Source: Gnetum montanum
Lineage: Eukaryota > Streptophyta > Gnetopsida > Gnetales > Gnetaceae
Reading direction: 5' to 3'
Assembly: GCA_015680685.1 (NCBI GenBank)
Contig: MNCI01020717.1
Coordinates: 7,449-71,448, forward strand
DNA length: 64,000 nt
The notes under the pieces: model-generated
Told to the model about the DNA's origin: nothing
Databases searched by the model: none
The model's input: only the letters and a program-made list of their open reading frames with translations
Program-made: the position numbers and the translations under genes
Shown: positions 35,509 to 47,392 of the stretch, piece by piece
Layout: every line of letters starts with the position of its first letter
Position numbering within the stretch: the first letter of the stretch is position 1

Positions 35509-35668
35509 TTCATGGAATCATCGCTAGTCTCATGTTATCCTCACTAGCCTCATGGAATCCTCAATGGCTTTATGAAATATTCACTGGCTTTGTGGAATCC
35601 TCACTAGCTTTGTGAAATCCTCACTAGCCTTGTGGAATCCATGCTGGCCTTGTTGAATCCACGCTATC
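35509..35668. repeat. 20-bp minisatellite, eight units
   Basis: Eight consecutive 20-base units of the form (C/T)T(C/T)(A/G)TGGAATCCTCACTAGC, with period exactly 20 from 35509 to 35668. Units differ by a few bases. No match elsewhere in the window. Confidence 0.93.
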
Positions 35669-35679
35669 CTTGCTAGAAA

Positions 35680-35959
35680 AATGAAAGTCCAACAATTCTA
35701 ATGCTGGCTACAAGTACTTCCAAGGTAGTTTTGACTATGGCCAACATAAAACCCATGAAAAACCCAAATTTGGTAGTTTCTAAGGCATTTTTCAGCCTTC
35801 CCAAGCCCAAATATGGACATGGCATAACTCTTTCCACTTGTTGAAGTATGTGGGATTGTAGCTCATGGCCTATACACCTCACATTTTATAATAAAGTTTA
35901 GCCTCAAGTTATAATGGTGAAGGTTATAATACAACATGAATTTTCTTTATGGTGTTTCA
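35680..35959 (-). repeat. Truncated LTR edge of the element-D family
   Basis: Shares words with the D LTR and the solo LTR: GGCATTTTTCAGCC, TATGTGGGATTGTAG and the edge AACATGAATTTTCTT..GGTGTTTCA. Only the end starting TGAAACACC on the minus strand is clear. It truncates the RT of element G on its right. Confidence 0.6.
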
Positions 35960-35989
35960 TTCATCTCATCTATATCCTTTTAAAGAACA

Positions 35990-38017
35990 AGTACAAATAG
36001 AATGGAATAAGAAGAAATGATTTTCTTAATGAAATCATTAGAGATTAATTCACTTACTTACTTATGCAACTCCTCTCTCTAATGTGAAGTTATGTAGTAA
36101 GCTCTCTCATTTGGGATATTAGCTGTAGGCATGAAGTCAATTTGGTGTTGAATGAATCTTATTGGAGAAAGCCCTTCTAATTTCCCCTTAAAAACATTTT
36201 CAAATTCCAACATCATGTGTTACACTTCTAGAGGAAGTTTATTTAAAGGATCCTCTTCACTTATTGTAAGTATAAACATTATCACAAAATCATGTCTAGC
36301 TTCTTCATGTGCTTGTAGATATTCTTGCCTACGTAGCAAGATCAAGGTAGCATTTGTAGGGATATTTTCCTTGTACTACTACTAATTTATAGGGATTAAA
36401 TCATATATTCCATCTTTCCTTAGTACTAATTAAATATTTGTTGCTCTATCAAAAAAGTATTATTGTTAAACTTTCAAGTTCTTTCCAAAATAACATCAAA
36501 AAAATCATAATGTACTTATCTTTAAAGAAACCAAACTTGAAAGATAAAATACATCTCTTCTTCACTTCTTGAAAATGATCTTCTAAATCTAATGAACTCT
36601 ATAGGTACTAAGATGTAGAAATGTTTTCCAACCAAGCTTAACAATATCCATAGAAGAAATTACATTTTCTTGGGCATCACCATTAATCAAAATCTGTATC
36701 CATTTACCACTATCAAGATACCTAACCCCAATCCTAAAGAACATCTTCCTCATAGGATCTTCATTAACATTTATATTTTCCATGAAAATGTAAAAATTAA
36801 TTTCAGTTACATCTTTTATCATAGGATCATGAGGATTACCTTCACTGTACGACTCTCCCTTCTACAAGTTTTGGAATTTCTTGTTAATGAAAACCTTTTG
36901 TTTCTTACATTTTCATTACTTATGTCCCATCTCACCATAATTGAAGCATTTAATTTTGGAATCATAGTCATTCCCTTTATCCTTTTCTTTCTTAAAGTAG
37001 TCCTTCTTGAAATCTTGAATCTCCTTAGATTTATCTTTCTTCTTATTTGTTTCTTCTTTGGACTTCTCCTTTCCTACCTTTAGAAGCTTTGGAAACGTTT
37101 CCCTTAGAAGACTTGGAATATCTATTAAACTATTAAAGATTCTTTTCAACTTTAAGATTTATTGCATAATTTGCCTCCAATGTTTGGGCTTCATAGAATA
37201 TTAGCTCTTGTTGATATTCCTTCTTTAATCCTCCTTGAAAATTGGATGCTTGCTCATAGTTATCTCAATGAATGTTTTCTTGTTGCAAGGCCTTGCAAAA
37301 ATCCATTTATCAATCTTTCATACTCTTATCACCTTACCTTAGATATTTCAATCTTTGAATTGCCTCTTACTTATGGTGGATCTTCTCAAATTTGTTTTAA
37401 GCATGAACTACATCATAGACCAATCTTTGATAGGAGCTTAATTACTTACAAGATATGAATGCATTCCTTTATTCCATCAAATTTTTGTCATACCCTCAAT
37501 TTTGGTCTCATTATATGATACTTTTTGATGATCTTTTACATCTTCCAATTCAAAGTACTTGTTCAAGATCATTAGCCAAGAAATTCTTCACTTACATATG
37601 AGGCATTCTAGAGGCATGCCTAAAATCCTTTGCAAGAATGATCTAAATTACCTATTTTTTTTCTTTGAGGCCTAGAAGTATATTAATTATTCCTTCATCT
37701 TGGAAATCTAGACCTATGATATTTTGACTTAACAATTAGAGACTAATGGGTTTTGTCATTTTCCTCTTCTTATCCAATGTCTTCATCCCCATAAGAATAA
37801 TCATCTTTAACATCTGGGATGGATGGTTGTCTTATTAAAGAATTATTTGATGAAGAAAATTCTAAGTTGACATCTTGTCTAGATGTTCTTGCTATTGGAG
37901 GCTAATCTTTCTTTTCTTCAAGATTTTCCATTCTCTCCACAAGAATCTTGAATACATCCCTCAAGTCTTCCATGTTCTTGACTAAGTCCTAGATTCATTT
38001 CTTCTTAGATGTCATGA
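35990..38017 (-). pseudogene. Gypsy gag-protease-RT start (element G)
   Basis: Minus strand from an ATG at about 38017: MTSKKK, then NMEDLRDVFKILVERMENLE, VNLEFSSSNNSLIRQPSIPD. Further on KIKCFNYGEMGHK at about 36948-36917 is a zinc knuckle with the second Cys changed to Tyr. Protease-like block near 36780-36600: DSGKWIQILINGDAQENVIS, matching the chromovirus-type GxC-N-V-I-DxGSxENVVS pattern with the Asp changed. Then FENVFKGKLEGLSPIRFIQH and QIDFMPTANIPNERAYYI at about 36215-36090, the RT N-terminal linker with Q-H-x-I-D. The RT is cut off at 35959 by a D-family LTR fragment. Frame disrupted throughout. The protease-RT spacing suggests a chromovirus-like lineage. Confidence 0.82.
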
Positions 38018-38509
38018 TCAAATGAACCTAAAAGAAAAACTACACAAATACCCATAAGAAATTGCAAAAGAGTTAAGTGTATCCATAACCAAAATTGGAA
38101 TACCCAATTAGATTCAACAAGAGATATGAAAATCCAAATTAGAATTCACACAATTACCATAAACCCTAGCTAAACAAGGTAAATGGATATCCTATGCAAT
38201 AAGAATTTCCAATACCCAATTTAATTAATCATCCAAAAGAATCAAAAGAATGTTAATCAAATCCTAATGGATTAGTAAAAATAATATTAATAAAATTACA
38301 AACAAAAATGAAGTTCAAGATAAATGAATTCTTGTGAGTTGATGTAGAGGGTTCCTTTCCTTAAGTCAATTATCGTCAATCGTTCACTCCAATACTAATA
38401 TGATGATGAGCTAGCCTTATCCAATGCAAAGTTAAAGTCAAATCCTACCAAAATTCCTATACAATGGGAACAAGAAAGAACACCATGATTTATTCTTCCT
38501 TTTATTGAC
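38018..38509. other. No gene seen; leader of element G
   Basis: AT-rich with repeated AATACCCAATT-like words. It lies upstream of the G gag start and is cut on the right by the LTR of element H. No LTR partner for G is visible. Confidence 0.4.
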
Positions 38510-39542
38510 TGTTGAACTTGGAATGGGGGGCGATGAATAAGTTCCTCAAAATAAAATTCTTTGGGACAAAGTACACATACCAAATTTAATGTGGTTTCCC
38601 AACTTGGGTAGTCCACACTCAAAGGGTAGTTCACAAGCACACCTCTAGAATTTATTACTTTTAAATATGGTTTGAAGGGTAACATACCCTATACAAGCTC
38701 TAAGCTCCACTCCATAGTGATTTGACACTACAAATCCACTAAACCTTGCAAGGTCTAGACAAGCTTAGAATGTGGTTTATAGGATCTCACAAAATTTACA
38801 ATCTTGAGCTCCACTCTAGAGTGTTGTGGCACTACACCAGCATTCAATCCCATAGGATCCTAACAAGCTCGAGTAAGATACCTTCCTACAAGAAGCACAT
38901 CAACCCTGTAGAGCAACAAAAGAGAATAACAATTACAAGGGATGAATGCAACTCAATTTGCTAATCCTTGTACCTGAGGTACAACTCACTTTACAATAGA
39001 CAAAAGATAATACAATGAAAAGTAACAATGATTGTCAAATTATTACACAATGATTGTACAAAAAATTGCATGTTTTCCAATAAGAATGATGTCTTCTTAT
39101 AGTCACTATATTTCCAAATTTATCTTGGATCTTGTGCAATTGCTAGTTAATGATCATGGAAGATGTCTTCTTCATAGCTAAGACATCTTTCTACATCTAG
39201 CCTCCATTTTGGGGAGACATCTTTGTCTCGTGAAAGATGTCTTTCTATAAATAGCCTTCATTTTGGAAAGACTTCGTTGTTTGATGAAAGACATCTATTG
39301 TTTTGCAAAGATGTCTTTGCCTATGTGCCTTTAATTCTACCAAGATGTTTACCATTTTTTGAAGATGTCTTTCTTCATCTTTTCTTTGCACTTTGAATTC
39401 TTTACTCCTTGTCCATGTTCATGAGCTTTTGCAACTTCTTATCTTAATCCAAGTTCTTGTCTTGCAAACACAACAATCACACAACCACACAAACCCTTTT
39501 CTTCATTTTCCTTAACATTTTGACATACTAAAAGGTCCAAAA
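38510..39542 (-). repeat. 3' LTR of element H
   Basis: Aligns with 43949-44998: GATGAATAAGTT, AAAATTCTTTGGGACAAAG, CCCAACTTGGGTAGTCC, AGCTCCACTC and CATTTTGACATAC. Plus-strand start TGTTGAACTTGG. A TATA-like CTATAAATAG lies at 39248-39257. It carries several GACATCTTT/AAAGATGTC words at 39150-39390. Confidence 0.85.
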
Positions 39543-39557
39543 TCTCCCCCTTTTTGG
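39543..39557 (-). other. Polypurine tract of element H
   Basis: The minus strand reads CCAAAAAGGGGGAGA directly before the 3' LTR. A second similar tract (AAAAAGGGGGAGAGG on the minus strand) lies near 39615-39630. Confidence 0.8.
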
Positions 39558-40039
39558 TAATGTCCAAAAATGGGTTAGTTTTGTTCCAATAGAAAATAAT
39601 GATATAAAATAATTTCTACTTCCTCTCCCCCTTTTTGGACATAACCAAAAATGATAAAGCATCTAAATAAAGTACATATAAATAGATCAATGAAATCATT
39701 AAAACATATGAAGTCCTAGGATAGTCAAGGATTAAGATAAAGTATTATTGTGCAAGGAAGTGCAATAGTGTGAGAAAGATAAAGAGTAATGGTATACTTT
39801 AGAGATAACAAAAAAAAACCATCTATTTATAACTCATATACAAACTATTACAACCCAAATTGTCCATAATCACATCAGAGCACAGCTGTTTGCAACTACC
39901 ACATCACATCAATCACATATGTGCAAAGTCCCAAAATCATATATGTGAGAACCAAAAACTATCTCCTCTATTTTGAGCATCAACAAAAAGAGAGAAAATA
40001 ACAACTTGAGATCTTAATCACTAATCTTGATTGCATCCT

Positions 40040-41640
40040 CAAACTCTTACTCCTCTACTACTCTAATGGACGATAGGTATCCTCCTCATCGTCATCACTA
40101 TTGGTGTGGAAACAGCTCAATCTTTGTGCATCCTTATCAAAGGACTCAATCTATTGAACAGGAGCCCACCTAGGATGAAGCTACACTTGAAATCGAGATG
40201 AAGCTAGTGGAGCTAATGAAGTTGGAGGCTATAGGACTAGTACCCATTGGTACATGGTTCCAAAGATGCTCTTCATAGCCTATTACTCAAATGAGCTAGG
40301 AGCATCAATAGAAGGAGAAACTGAGTAAGCAGGAGGTACTAGATCATGATACTCTGGTTGCTACATGGGAGCATGATGCTTCCCCTAGTTACTAGCTAGG
40401 GATGCCTCTGGCCCTAAATCTAACTCCATCCCTACAAAATATGTGTGTGAGCCTCCAACTACTACAAAATACCGCAGTAGGATAGGAAAATCCTCCTCAC
40501 TATCAAAAATAGAAGGAGCAGTAACCTTCTCAAACACTTACCCATTGAGAAAGGTGGAATCCCAACTACATCTAAACTCTTACACAAGTAAGAGAGGTTC
40601 CTTCCAAGTTTCCTAATAGCTCATGCAAAGGATCACAAAATCTTCTTCAGTAATGAACTAATCTAAGCACCCATGTATTTTGATCTTCTTAGCTATGGAG
40701 ATGCTTTCGTCTTTTGTTTCTGAGATCTAGTGCTAGGTTATGCTTCTACCACATGGGAAGTACCACTATTCTCAATGTACTCACTAAAACTACTCTTGTC
40801 TTTAAGCAAAGGAAACTCCAAAATAGGTACACCCCTCTAGCAAATCAATAAACTAATGAGCTAGGGATGCCCAAATATTCTCTCCTTAACATAAAGGCTC
40901 AAAATGTCTCAGCAAAGTGTGTGCCCCAAATCCAATGGTAATCCTATAAGAAGATAATAAATTACAAAATCCTAGGGTGGCAATAGATAAATGTAGCTTC
41001 CTCCTTTTACCATGATGTTATACAAAATAATAAAAGATAAGGTGGAGACATCAAGAGTCATCTTACTTCTCTCAATACGTCCCTTCTCAAAAGACATGTC
41101 TCTACCAAATAATACAGCACAAAATTCATCATGTCCTACAAGCATTATACCATTTTTATAAATATCATGAATGGTATCGATGGTTACCCAAAAGACATCC
41201 AAACTAAAAATACCTAGAATTACATTCACAACTTGGGGAGAGACCTCAATGATAATTCCCCCAACTGTGGATGTAAATGTCCCAAAAATGGCATTAGAAA
41301 CAACAATATTATAGTAGAACTCCCTAATCAGTACCTCAGGAACCAAAAAACTCATAGTAATGAAAGTACTTTAGTTCATAAGCTTAAAATAATCTAGTAT
41401 GGCTTGCTATCTATGAGCTAGAAATGCAAAAGAATTTTCAAAAATTATGATAGTGTTTTGAGTTGCCTCAAACCTATGTTGTGCACTTGTGTGGTAAAAC
41501 TAGGACATGTAAGAGGGTAGCACACTACTAGAACTTCTTTTTGAATGCTTCTTAGCTGATAGCATGGACGTTCATACCTTCTTATGGACCATCTCTAACA
41601 AAATCACTACAAATGATGGAGCCCTAGCTATCTTTGTGAG
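40040..41640 (-). pseudogene. Extra 3' ORF of element H (plant-transposon-type domain)
   Basis: Minus strand: SMLSAKKHSKRSSSSVLPSY, a basic serine-rich start; QHRFEATQNTIIIFENSFAF; then a stop-free stretch of 127 codons (41355-40972) reading VLIREFYYNIVVS, GTFTSTVGGIIIEVSPQVVN and VILGIF. The pattern RF..., then V-REFY-N, then a G-x-x-(I/V)-x-(I/V)-SP-x-x-(I/V)-N-x-(I/L)-LG motif, resembles the domain often annotated as putative plant transposon protein that occurs as an extra ORF of LTR elements. An acidic tail near 40120-40080 reads SDDDEEDTYRP. It sits where the env-like ORF of SIRE elements lies, after the place of pol. Interrupted by stops. Identity is by motif memory. Confidence 0.6.
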
Positions 41641-42205
41641 CTTGAACTAAAAGAATCTAAAGGAATACAAAAAAATGGAGGTTTTTTCTTTTAATAACAA
41701 TGAATGAGGGTTTTCAATGAAAAAGAAGATATCTTTTACAAAAGGAAGATGTCTTTCCCATGTTTGAAATTTGTAGTATATGTCTTTCATGCATAGTATA
41801 TGTCTTTCCCATTATGCACAAAAATTTAGAGACATCTTTATTTATCAAAAGATGTCTTTCGAGAGACGTCTTTTATTTTGGAAAGACATCTTTGCCAAAA
41901 TAAGGATGGGATAGGGAAAGGCTACCAACAGACTATAATCTTAATGAAAGATTATAAAAACAAAAGAAAACTTACCTTTACTTACCTACTTTGTTGTCAA
42001 AAAGTGATGGTGTTCAAAGAGCTAGAGAATGAATTTCCTCTTTTAAGGATTATTTTATCAACCAAACTTCTCCAATGTCCTAAGCTTAGCTTTGTCTTAT
42101 GAATTTTTTGGTGAGAGTGTCCTAATTTTCCTATTCTTTCCATTTAATTCTCCATTCTTTCCTAGTTTCCTTGGTCTTTTGAGTTGACATATGGTCTCCC
42201 CTATG
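41641..42205. other. Junction where pol is missing in element H
   Basis: No copia pol words on the minus strand. The right part continues the gag tail; 41690-41900 contains a cluster of AGATGTCTTTC and GACATCTTT words like those in the LTRs, so a piece of LTR-like sequence may have been left at a deletion junction. Confidence 0.5.
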
Positions 42206-42209
42206 ATCC

Positions 42210-43885
42210 TACACAAAATCCTTTCTTGATGCACTTTGATAAGACGAAGTCCTATGATATGATCAATTATTTATATGCTAATACTTGAGATTGTAGTCCC
42301 ATTATTTATGCCCTGACTTGTGACAATAATACCATCTAATCCTCATATGGTAGTATAAGAGATTAGGATAATCAAACCTTTAAGGACCTTTTTGAAAGAT
42401 GGGTGCATCCTCTAATTTTGATGTATTGGATTTTCTTTCTAGAGGATCATTCAATTGTGATGGGCTTATAGAAGGTGATTACTCTTGTGTGCAACATCTT
42501 AAATCACTCTTACCATGCAAACTTCTTCCTTATCCCAGTACCATTCAAAGGGATTCCTTTCCCTTTGTTAATCTTTCATTTATTAATTTGATGTCTACTA
42601 GTTCCACTTTGACCTATTCTAAAGATGAGGTTTGCTTTTCATTCTCAACCCTTAAGTTTGAGAATTGTTTTGTAAGATCAGAAATAGTTGAATTTAACAA
42701 AAATATTTCCTGATCTTTAGACTTAACTTGTTTATTTAACTTAGTGCAAAGACTTTGGAATGAAAGAAGCTCATTGCATAAAAGATCAAACCTTTCATCA
42801 TCATTAAGATCACCATCTAAAGAATTAGTATCATCATCAATGAGAGCCATTCATATTAGATGTGAATTTTTTGCATCATCCTCCACTTCCTGCTCACTCT
42901 ACTCCCCTTCATCCCAACTTGTATAGAAGTTGGTTTTCTTTACTTCATCAGTGGATTTGTTCTTGGGCTACAACCTAAAATTACTAGGACATTCAAAGGC
43001 CATATGGCCTCTTCCACTACAAATCCAACATTCTATAAAAGAGAAGTCTAAGTTATAATTCAAAAATGTTTTACCTCTTTCTTTACCTTTGAATTGACTG
43101 GATCATTGCTAAAATGTCCCCTTGTTTCTTCTCGTTATTAGTCATTGTAGCTTCCTTATAAGAAGAGTAATCTCATCTTCATTGCCTTCATCATGCTCAT
43201 TAAGCCCCTTCTTTTTGGAGGTAGTCTTTAGAGCAATAGGTATTTCTTGGATGGCTCCTTCACTTATGAGATTCATTTCATAGGCAATGAGAGCACTTTG
43301 AAGTTCTTCAAATTTCAGAGTTGAGAAATCTTTGATTTCTTCTATGGCCATGACCTTTGGCCTGAACTCTAGTTGAAGAGTTCTAATCATTTTAATGATC
43401 ACGTTACTTTCAAGAAAATCTTTACCTATACCTTTGATAGCTACACAATATCATTCACTCTAAAAAAGTAATCTTTTATTTTCTCTCCTTCTTCCATTTT
43501 AGGCTTAATGTATTCACTTTGAAAAACTAATAATTTTGATTTCTTAACAATAGAAGTTCCTTCATAAGTAGCTTCTAAAGTTTGTCAAATTTCTCTGGCC
43601 ATTTTATATCTCGCTACTCTATTAAATTTAGATTTATTCAAATCATAGAATAAACAATTCTTTACTCTTGAAAAAAATCATGAACTTATCTTTTTTCTCT
43701 TATTTTCATTTGTTGCGAGGCTTGATGATTCTAGTGGAGATGTTGGTAGGTGGAGCATAGCCTTCAAGGATTAACTCCCAAACTTCAAACTCCATGGATT
43801 CAAAGAATCCTTGTATTCTAGCTTTCTAGTAGGCAAAGTTGAATCCATCGAATATAGGTGGATTTGTGTAAGATGTCCCCTCCAT
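42210..43885 (-). pseudogene. SIRE-like copia gag (element H)
   Basis: Starts at an ATG at 43885: MEGTSYTNPPIFDGFNFAY, then KARIQGFFESMEFEVWELIL, the usual copia gag opening. Next comes the UBN2-like capsid block with FRPKVMAIEEIKDFSTLKFE (about 43370-43300). A perfect CX2CX4HX4C zinc knuckle, CWICSGRGHMAFEC, is at 42989-43030. Then MALIDDDTNSLDGDLNDDER and a predicted coiled coil (SFQSLCTKLNKQVKSKDQEI) at 42850-42614, and a tail with LTKGKESL and HGKSDLRC. A few stops and shifts. The long coiled C-terminal part of gag is typical of the SIRE/Maximus branch. Confidence 0.87.
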
Positions 43886-43948
43886 TGTTCACTCTTGAAG
43901 TTAATGATGATAAAGAAGAGTACCAGGCTCCAACAACACTTGTGGATT

Positions 43949-44998
43949 GCTAAACTTAGAAGGGGAGGATGAATAAGTTTTCCAAAATAAAATTCTTTGG
44001 GACAAAGCACACACACCAAATTTAACATGGTTCCCCAACTTGGGTAGTCCATACTCGAAAGGTAGTTCACAAGTACACCTCCAAACTTTGTTGCTCTGAA
44101 ATGTGATTTGAAGGATACCAAACCCTGTATAAGCTATAAGCTCCATTTTAGAGTGATTTTACATTATGAATCCACTTAATCTTGCAAGGTCCCAACAAGC
44201 TTAGAATTTGATTTCCAAGATCCCACAGCCTTTACAATCTTGAGCTCCACTCTAGAGTGTTATGGCACTACACCAACACTCAATCCCATAGGATCATGAC
44301 AAGCTCAAGAAAGATACCTTCCCTCGTACATCAATCCCACAAGGCAACAAAAGAGAACAACAATTACAAGGGATGAATGCAACTTAGTTTGCTAATCCTT
44401 GTACTTGAGGTATAGCTCACTTTACAATAGACAAAAGATAATACAATGAGAAGTAACAATGATTTTCAAATGATTACACAATGATTGTACAAAAGCTTGC
44501 ACATTCCCCAATAAGAATGATTTCTTCTTATAGTAACTATGTTTCCAAATTCATCTTGAAACTCATGTAGTGGCTAGTTAATGATCTTGGAAGATGTCTT
44601 CTTCATGGCTGAGATGCCTTTCTGCATCTAGCCTCCATTTTGGAAAGACGTCTTTATCTGGTGAAAGATATCTTTCTGTAACTGGCCTTCATTCTAGGAA
44701 GACATCTTCATCTCATGAAAGACATCTTTGTCTAATGAAAGATGTTTACTTTTTTGCAAATATTTCTTTGCCTATGTTGCCTTCATTTCTGCCAACACAT
44801 CTATTATTTCTTGAAGACATCTTTCTTCATCCTTTCTTTGCACTTTGAATTCTTCATTCCTTGTCCATGTTCTTGAGCTTCTACAAACCTTCTTGTATTA
44901 ATCGAAGTTCTTATTTTGCAAACAGAATAATCACACAACCACACAAACAACCTTGTTCTCCATTTTCTTTAACATTTTGACATACCAAAATGTCCACA
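43949..44998 (-). repeat. 5' LTR of element H
   Basis: Pairs with 38510-39542. Plus-strand start TGCTAAACTTAG and end TGTCCACA. On the minus strand the sequence just inside the LTR reads GAGCCTGGTACTC, near to but not a clean copy of a Met-type PBS. GACATCTTT words cluster at 44590-44830. Confidence 0.85.
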
Positions 44999-45560
44999 AC
45001 TTTGTAATGAAATAGAAGTATCAAATTGTTAGAGGTAATGTACCTAAGAATAGACAAGAACTTCATATCCCATACAATCATGCTGTCACACATAATGGCT
45101 CTTAAGCCTTACAAGAATGAAATTTCAAGATTAGCTCAATATTACTTTCCCTTACTTCTCTCTTGGACCTCTCTCTCTCTTCTTCACAAACTCTTTCCAT
45201 TTTAAAAATGAAAGGCCTTAATGCCGATTTATAGCTTTTGGAGTCACTTAGCACCCAAATTGCAAAATTATGATCATTTTTCCCATCCAAGAAGATGTCT
45301 TGAAAGTAGAGAAGACATCTTTCTTGAATTAAGAATATTTTTAAACGACATGTCTTGCACCAAAAGTAGATGCCTTGTTCAAAAATTAGATGCCTTACAG
45401 ACAATGTAAATGTCTTTTTAGAATTGCTATCTTGTGGAAAAGACATTTGGTCCTAGATGTAGATGTCTACACTCTAGATAAGATGTCTTTCCTTGGAAGG
45501 AAACATCTTTCTAGTAGAGCTGTTAATTAACAAGTCATATATATGGAAGCTTACACCCAA
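44999..45560. repeat. Copia-LTR-like fragment
   Basis: Contains more GACATCTT/AGATGTCTT words (45290-45500), and the arrangement resembles the U3-like part of the H LTR. No gene is supported; the 114-codon minus-strand frame here has no recognisable feature. Confidence 0.4.
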
Positions 45561-46930
45561 AACCAACTCTCTTTATTCCTTAATGCCTAGAAAAATGTCA
45601 AAATGCACAAAAATATTTAAGATACTACAAAAAAAACATAAATACATGATTATAATTGAGGATTGACATCTGAGAATGGGTGGTGTCCTCATCATCTTTT
45701 CTTCTCTATTTCCATCCAATGCTACTTAGCCTTAAGCTATTTAAATGTTTCATCTCTTGTAAGGTTAGGCTAGTAGATTACTAGGTCCAATAGCTAGGCT
45801 TGGAGTTGTGATATGAAGGAATTTTAGGTGGCCAAATAATTTTTTGATTATCTTAACTACATAAAGAATTAGCTAAAAAATTACTCTTAGAGAGCTTAGG
45901 AAATTTTCTATTTTTTAAGGAAGAAATGCACTACAAAAGATATCTAGATGATGAGATTATGTTATGTTCTTTCCAAACTATCAAAAATCATAGCAATTCT
46001 AGTAGTGCAACTTTGAGAGATGATGACTTAAAAATTGTTACGTTTCTGAGGCTAACATTTTAAATGAATCTTTCCATAGATGTTATCTTTTAAATAAATT
46101 TATAATCACATAAATTTTTTATATGATTATAGAGAAATGATTCAATTATTAATCATCATTTATTCTGGTAAATTTTTGAGGCTCAGAAAATCTATCAAAT
46201 TGCAAACTGAATTTCTCCCAACTCATGATAGATATAAAGATGAAATTTTACTTACATGTAGCCCCTTCTTATAGCTTTCAAATAAATATAGAATCATTGA
46301 AAAGTATTACTAAATGTTACAGATATTATTAAAATAGTGAATGCCCTTAACTATGACTCTTCATCTTCCAAGATTGAGTACATAATTGATGAATCGCAAA
46401 GTTGGGTTGCATCAATGGGCATGTGTTGATGCATGAGTTGATGCATTGACGCATATGTGTCAACATAGCATCTATCTTTGCCTATATAAATGCATGTATC
46501 TACCACATTTATGGCACCATTGAGTTAGAATCATAGCAAAGTTCATGCAATTTGTTCACAATATTTTCTAAGTGCCTACAGTAGGAGCTCAAGGATTGTA
46601 CGAATTATTATTCAAGTATCGATGTACCTAAACACTTTGGTGTATCACAAATAAAGATGAGATTCTTAAAATATCTTGTAGCACTTGGAACAGTTTAATG
46701 TTTACTTTTATTTACTTTACTATTCATGTACTTTAAATTCATGTTCTTAATTAATTAATTAATTAATATGGTTAAGTAATACACATAAGTACAACTACCT
46801 TGAGCATAGCATTAATGCTTGGTAATCTTAACAATGTTATTACTTGGTAGACCCAGTAGCATAACACTTGGTAACCCAATAGAATCATAATGAGTTTAGG
46901 ATGTGTACAAAAGATGGACCTAGATACTTA
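45561..46930 (+). repeat. Probable LTR of element F
   Basis: A plus-strand promoter-like TATATAAA at 46483-46490 is followed by AATAAA at 46650-46655, the spacing expected of an LTR, and then by the leader at 46975-47240 and gag at 47393. The left edge is not defined and no second copy is in the window. Repeated GTTGATGCAT words precede the TATA box, and a short (TTAA)n run is at 46748-46767. Confidence 0.45.
46483..46490 (+). promoter_or_regulatory. TATA box candidate of element F LTR
   Basis: TATATAAA about 165 bases upstream of AATAAA. Supports the plus orientation of element F; not tested. Confidence 0.4.
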
Positions 46931-47392
46931 TGTTAGGAAATAAACTAGGGCATTAGATAATCACTTAGATTAGTTTCCAATTAATTACTTCATTTCACAC
47001 TTAGGATAATTAGAATAAAATATAAAAATGAATACAAATCATGTGCCTTGATTCTCACTTAGCCATACACTTGCACCTACACAAGTGAAACCAAGAAGAC
47101 AACAATCACATTCGTAGGTCACTATTTTTACTATTAGCATTTGGAGAGCTAATGTCCATAGAATTCAAACGAATCGCTAGTGAACACTTGTGATTTGTAT
47201 GGTTAGGTGTAGGAACTACTCAACGCTCATCATTAGCATCATTGCTAGGGATTTTAGTTAACTAAGTGCACTAACTAGAAAAGATAGTGAAATCATTTAT
47301 TGACATTGTAAAAGGAACCTATGCTAACATCATTAGAGATAAAGAAAATAACAAAAGCACATTATTTTTCTCAATCACTAATATGGCATCTT

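Larger units (their letters stand above)
38510..44998 (-). mobile_element. Element H: SIRE-like copia element with gag and extra ORF but no pol
   Basis: Two LTRs of about 1.03-1.05 kb (38510-39542, 43949-44998) flank a 4.4-kb interior on the minus strand. The interior has a gag (43885-42210) and an extra ORF near the 3' end (41640-40040), with a polypurine tract beside the 3' LTR. No integrase, RT or RNase H words were found between gag and the extra ORF. The LTRs look more alike than those of element B (roughly 85% by eye over 170 bases), so H is probably younger. The layout suits a non-autonomous derivative, or a deletion product, of a SIRE/Maximus-like element. Confidence 0.78.

Noticed and set aside
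35509-35668. CRISPR-like array
   Set aside because: Units are contiguous with no spacers and the context is eukaryotic; it is a minisatellite.
36670-37083. 137-codon plus-strand frame
   Set aside because: Lies opposite the zinc knuckle and protease of element G, which explain the sequence.
45102-45446. 114-codon minus-strand frame
   Set aside because: No motif and it overlaps copia-LTR-like words; not supported as a gene.
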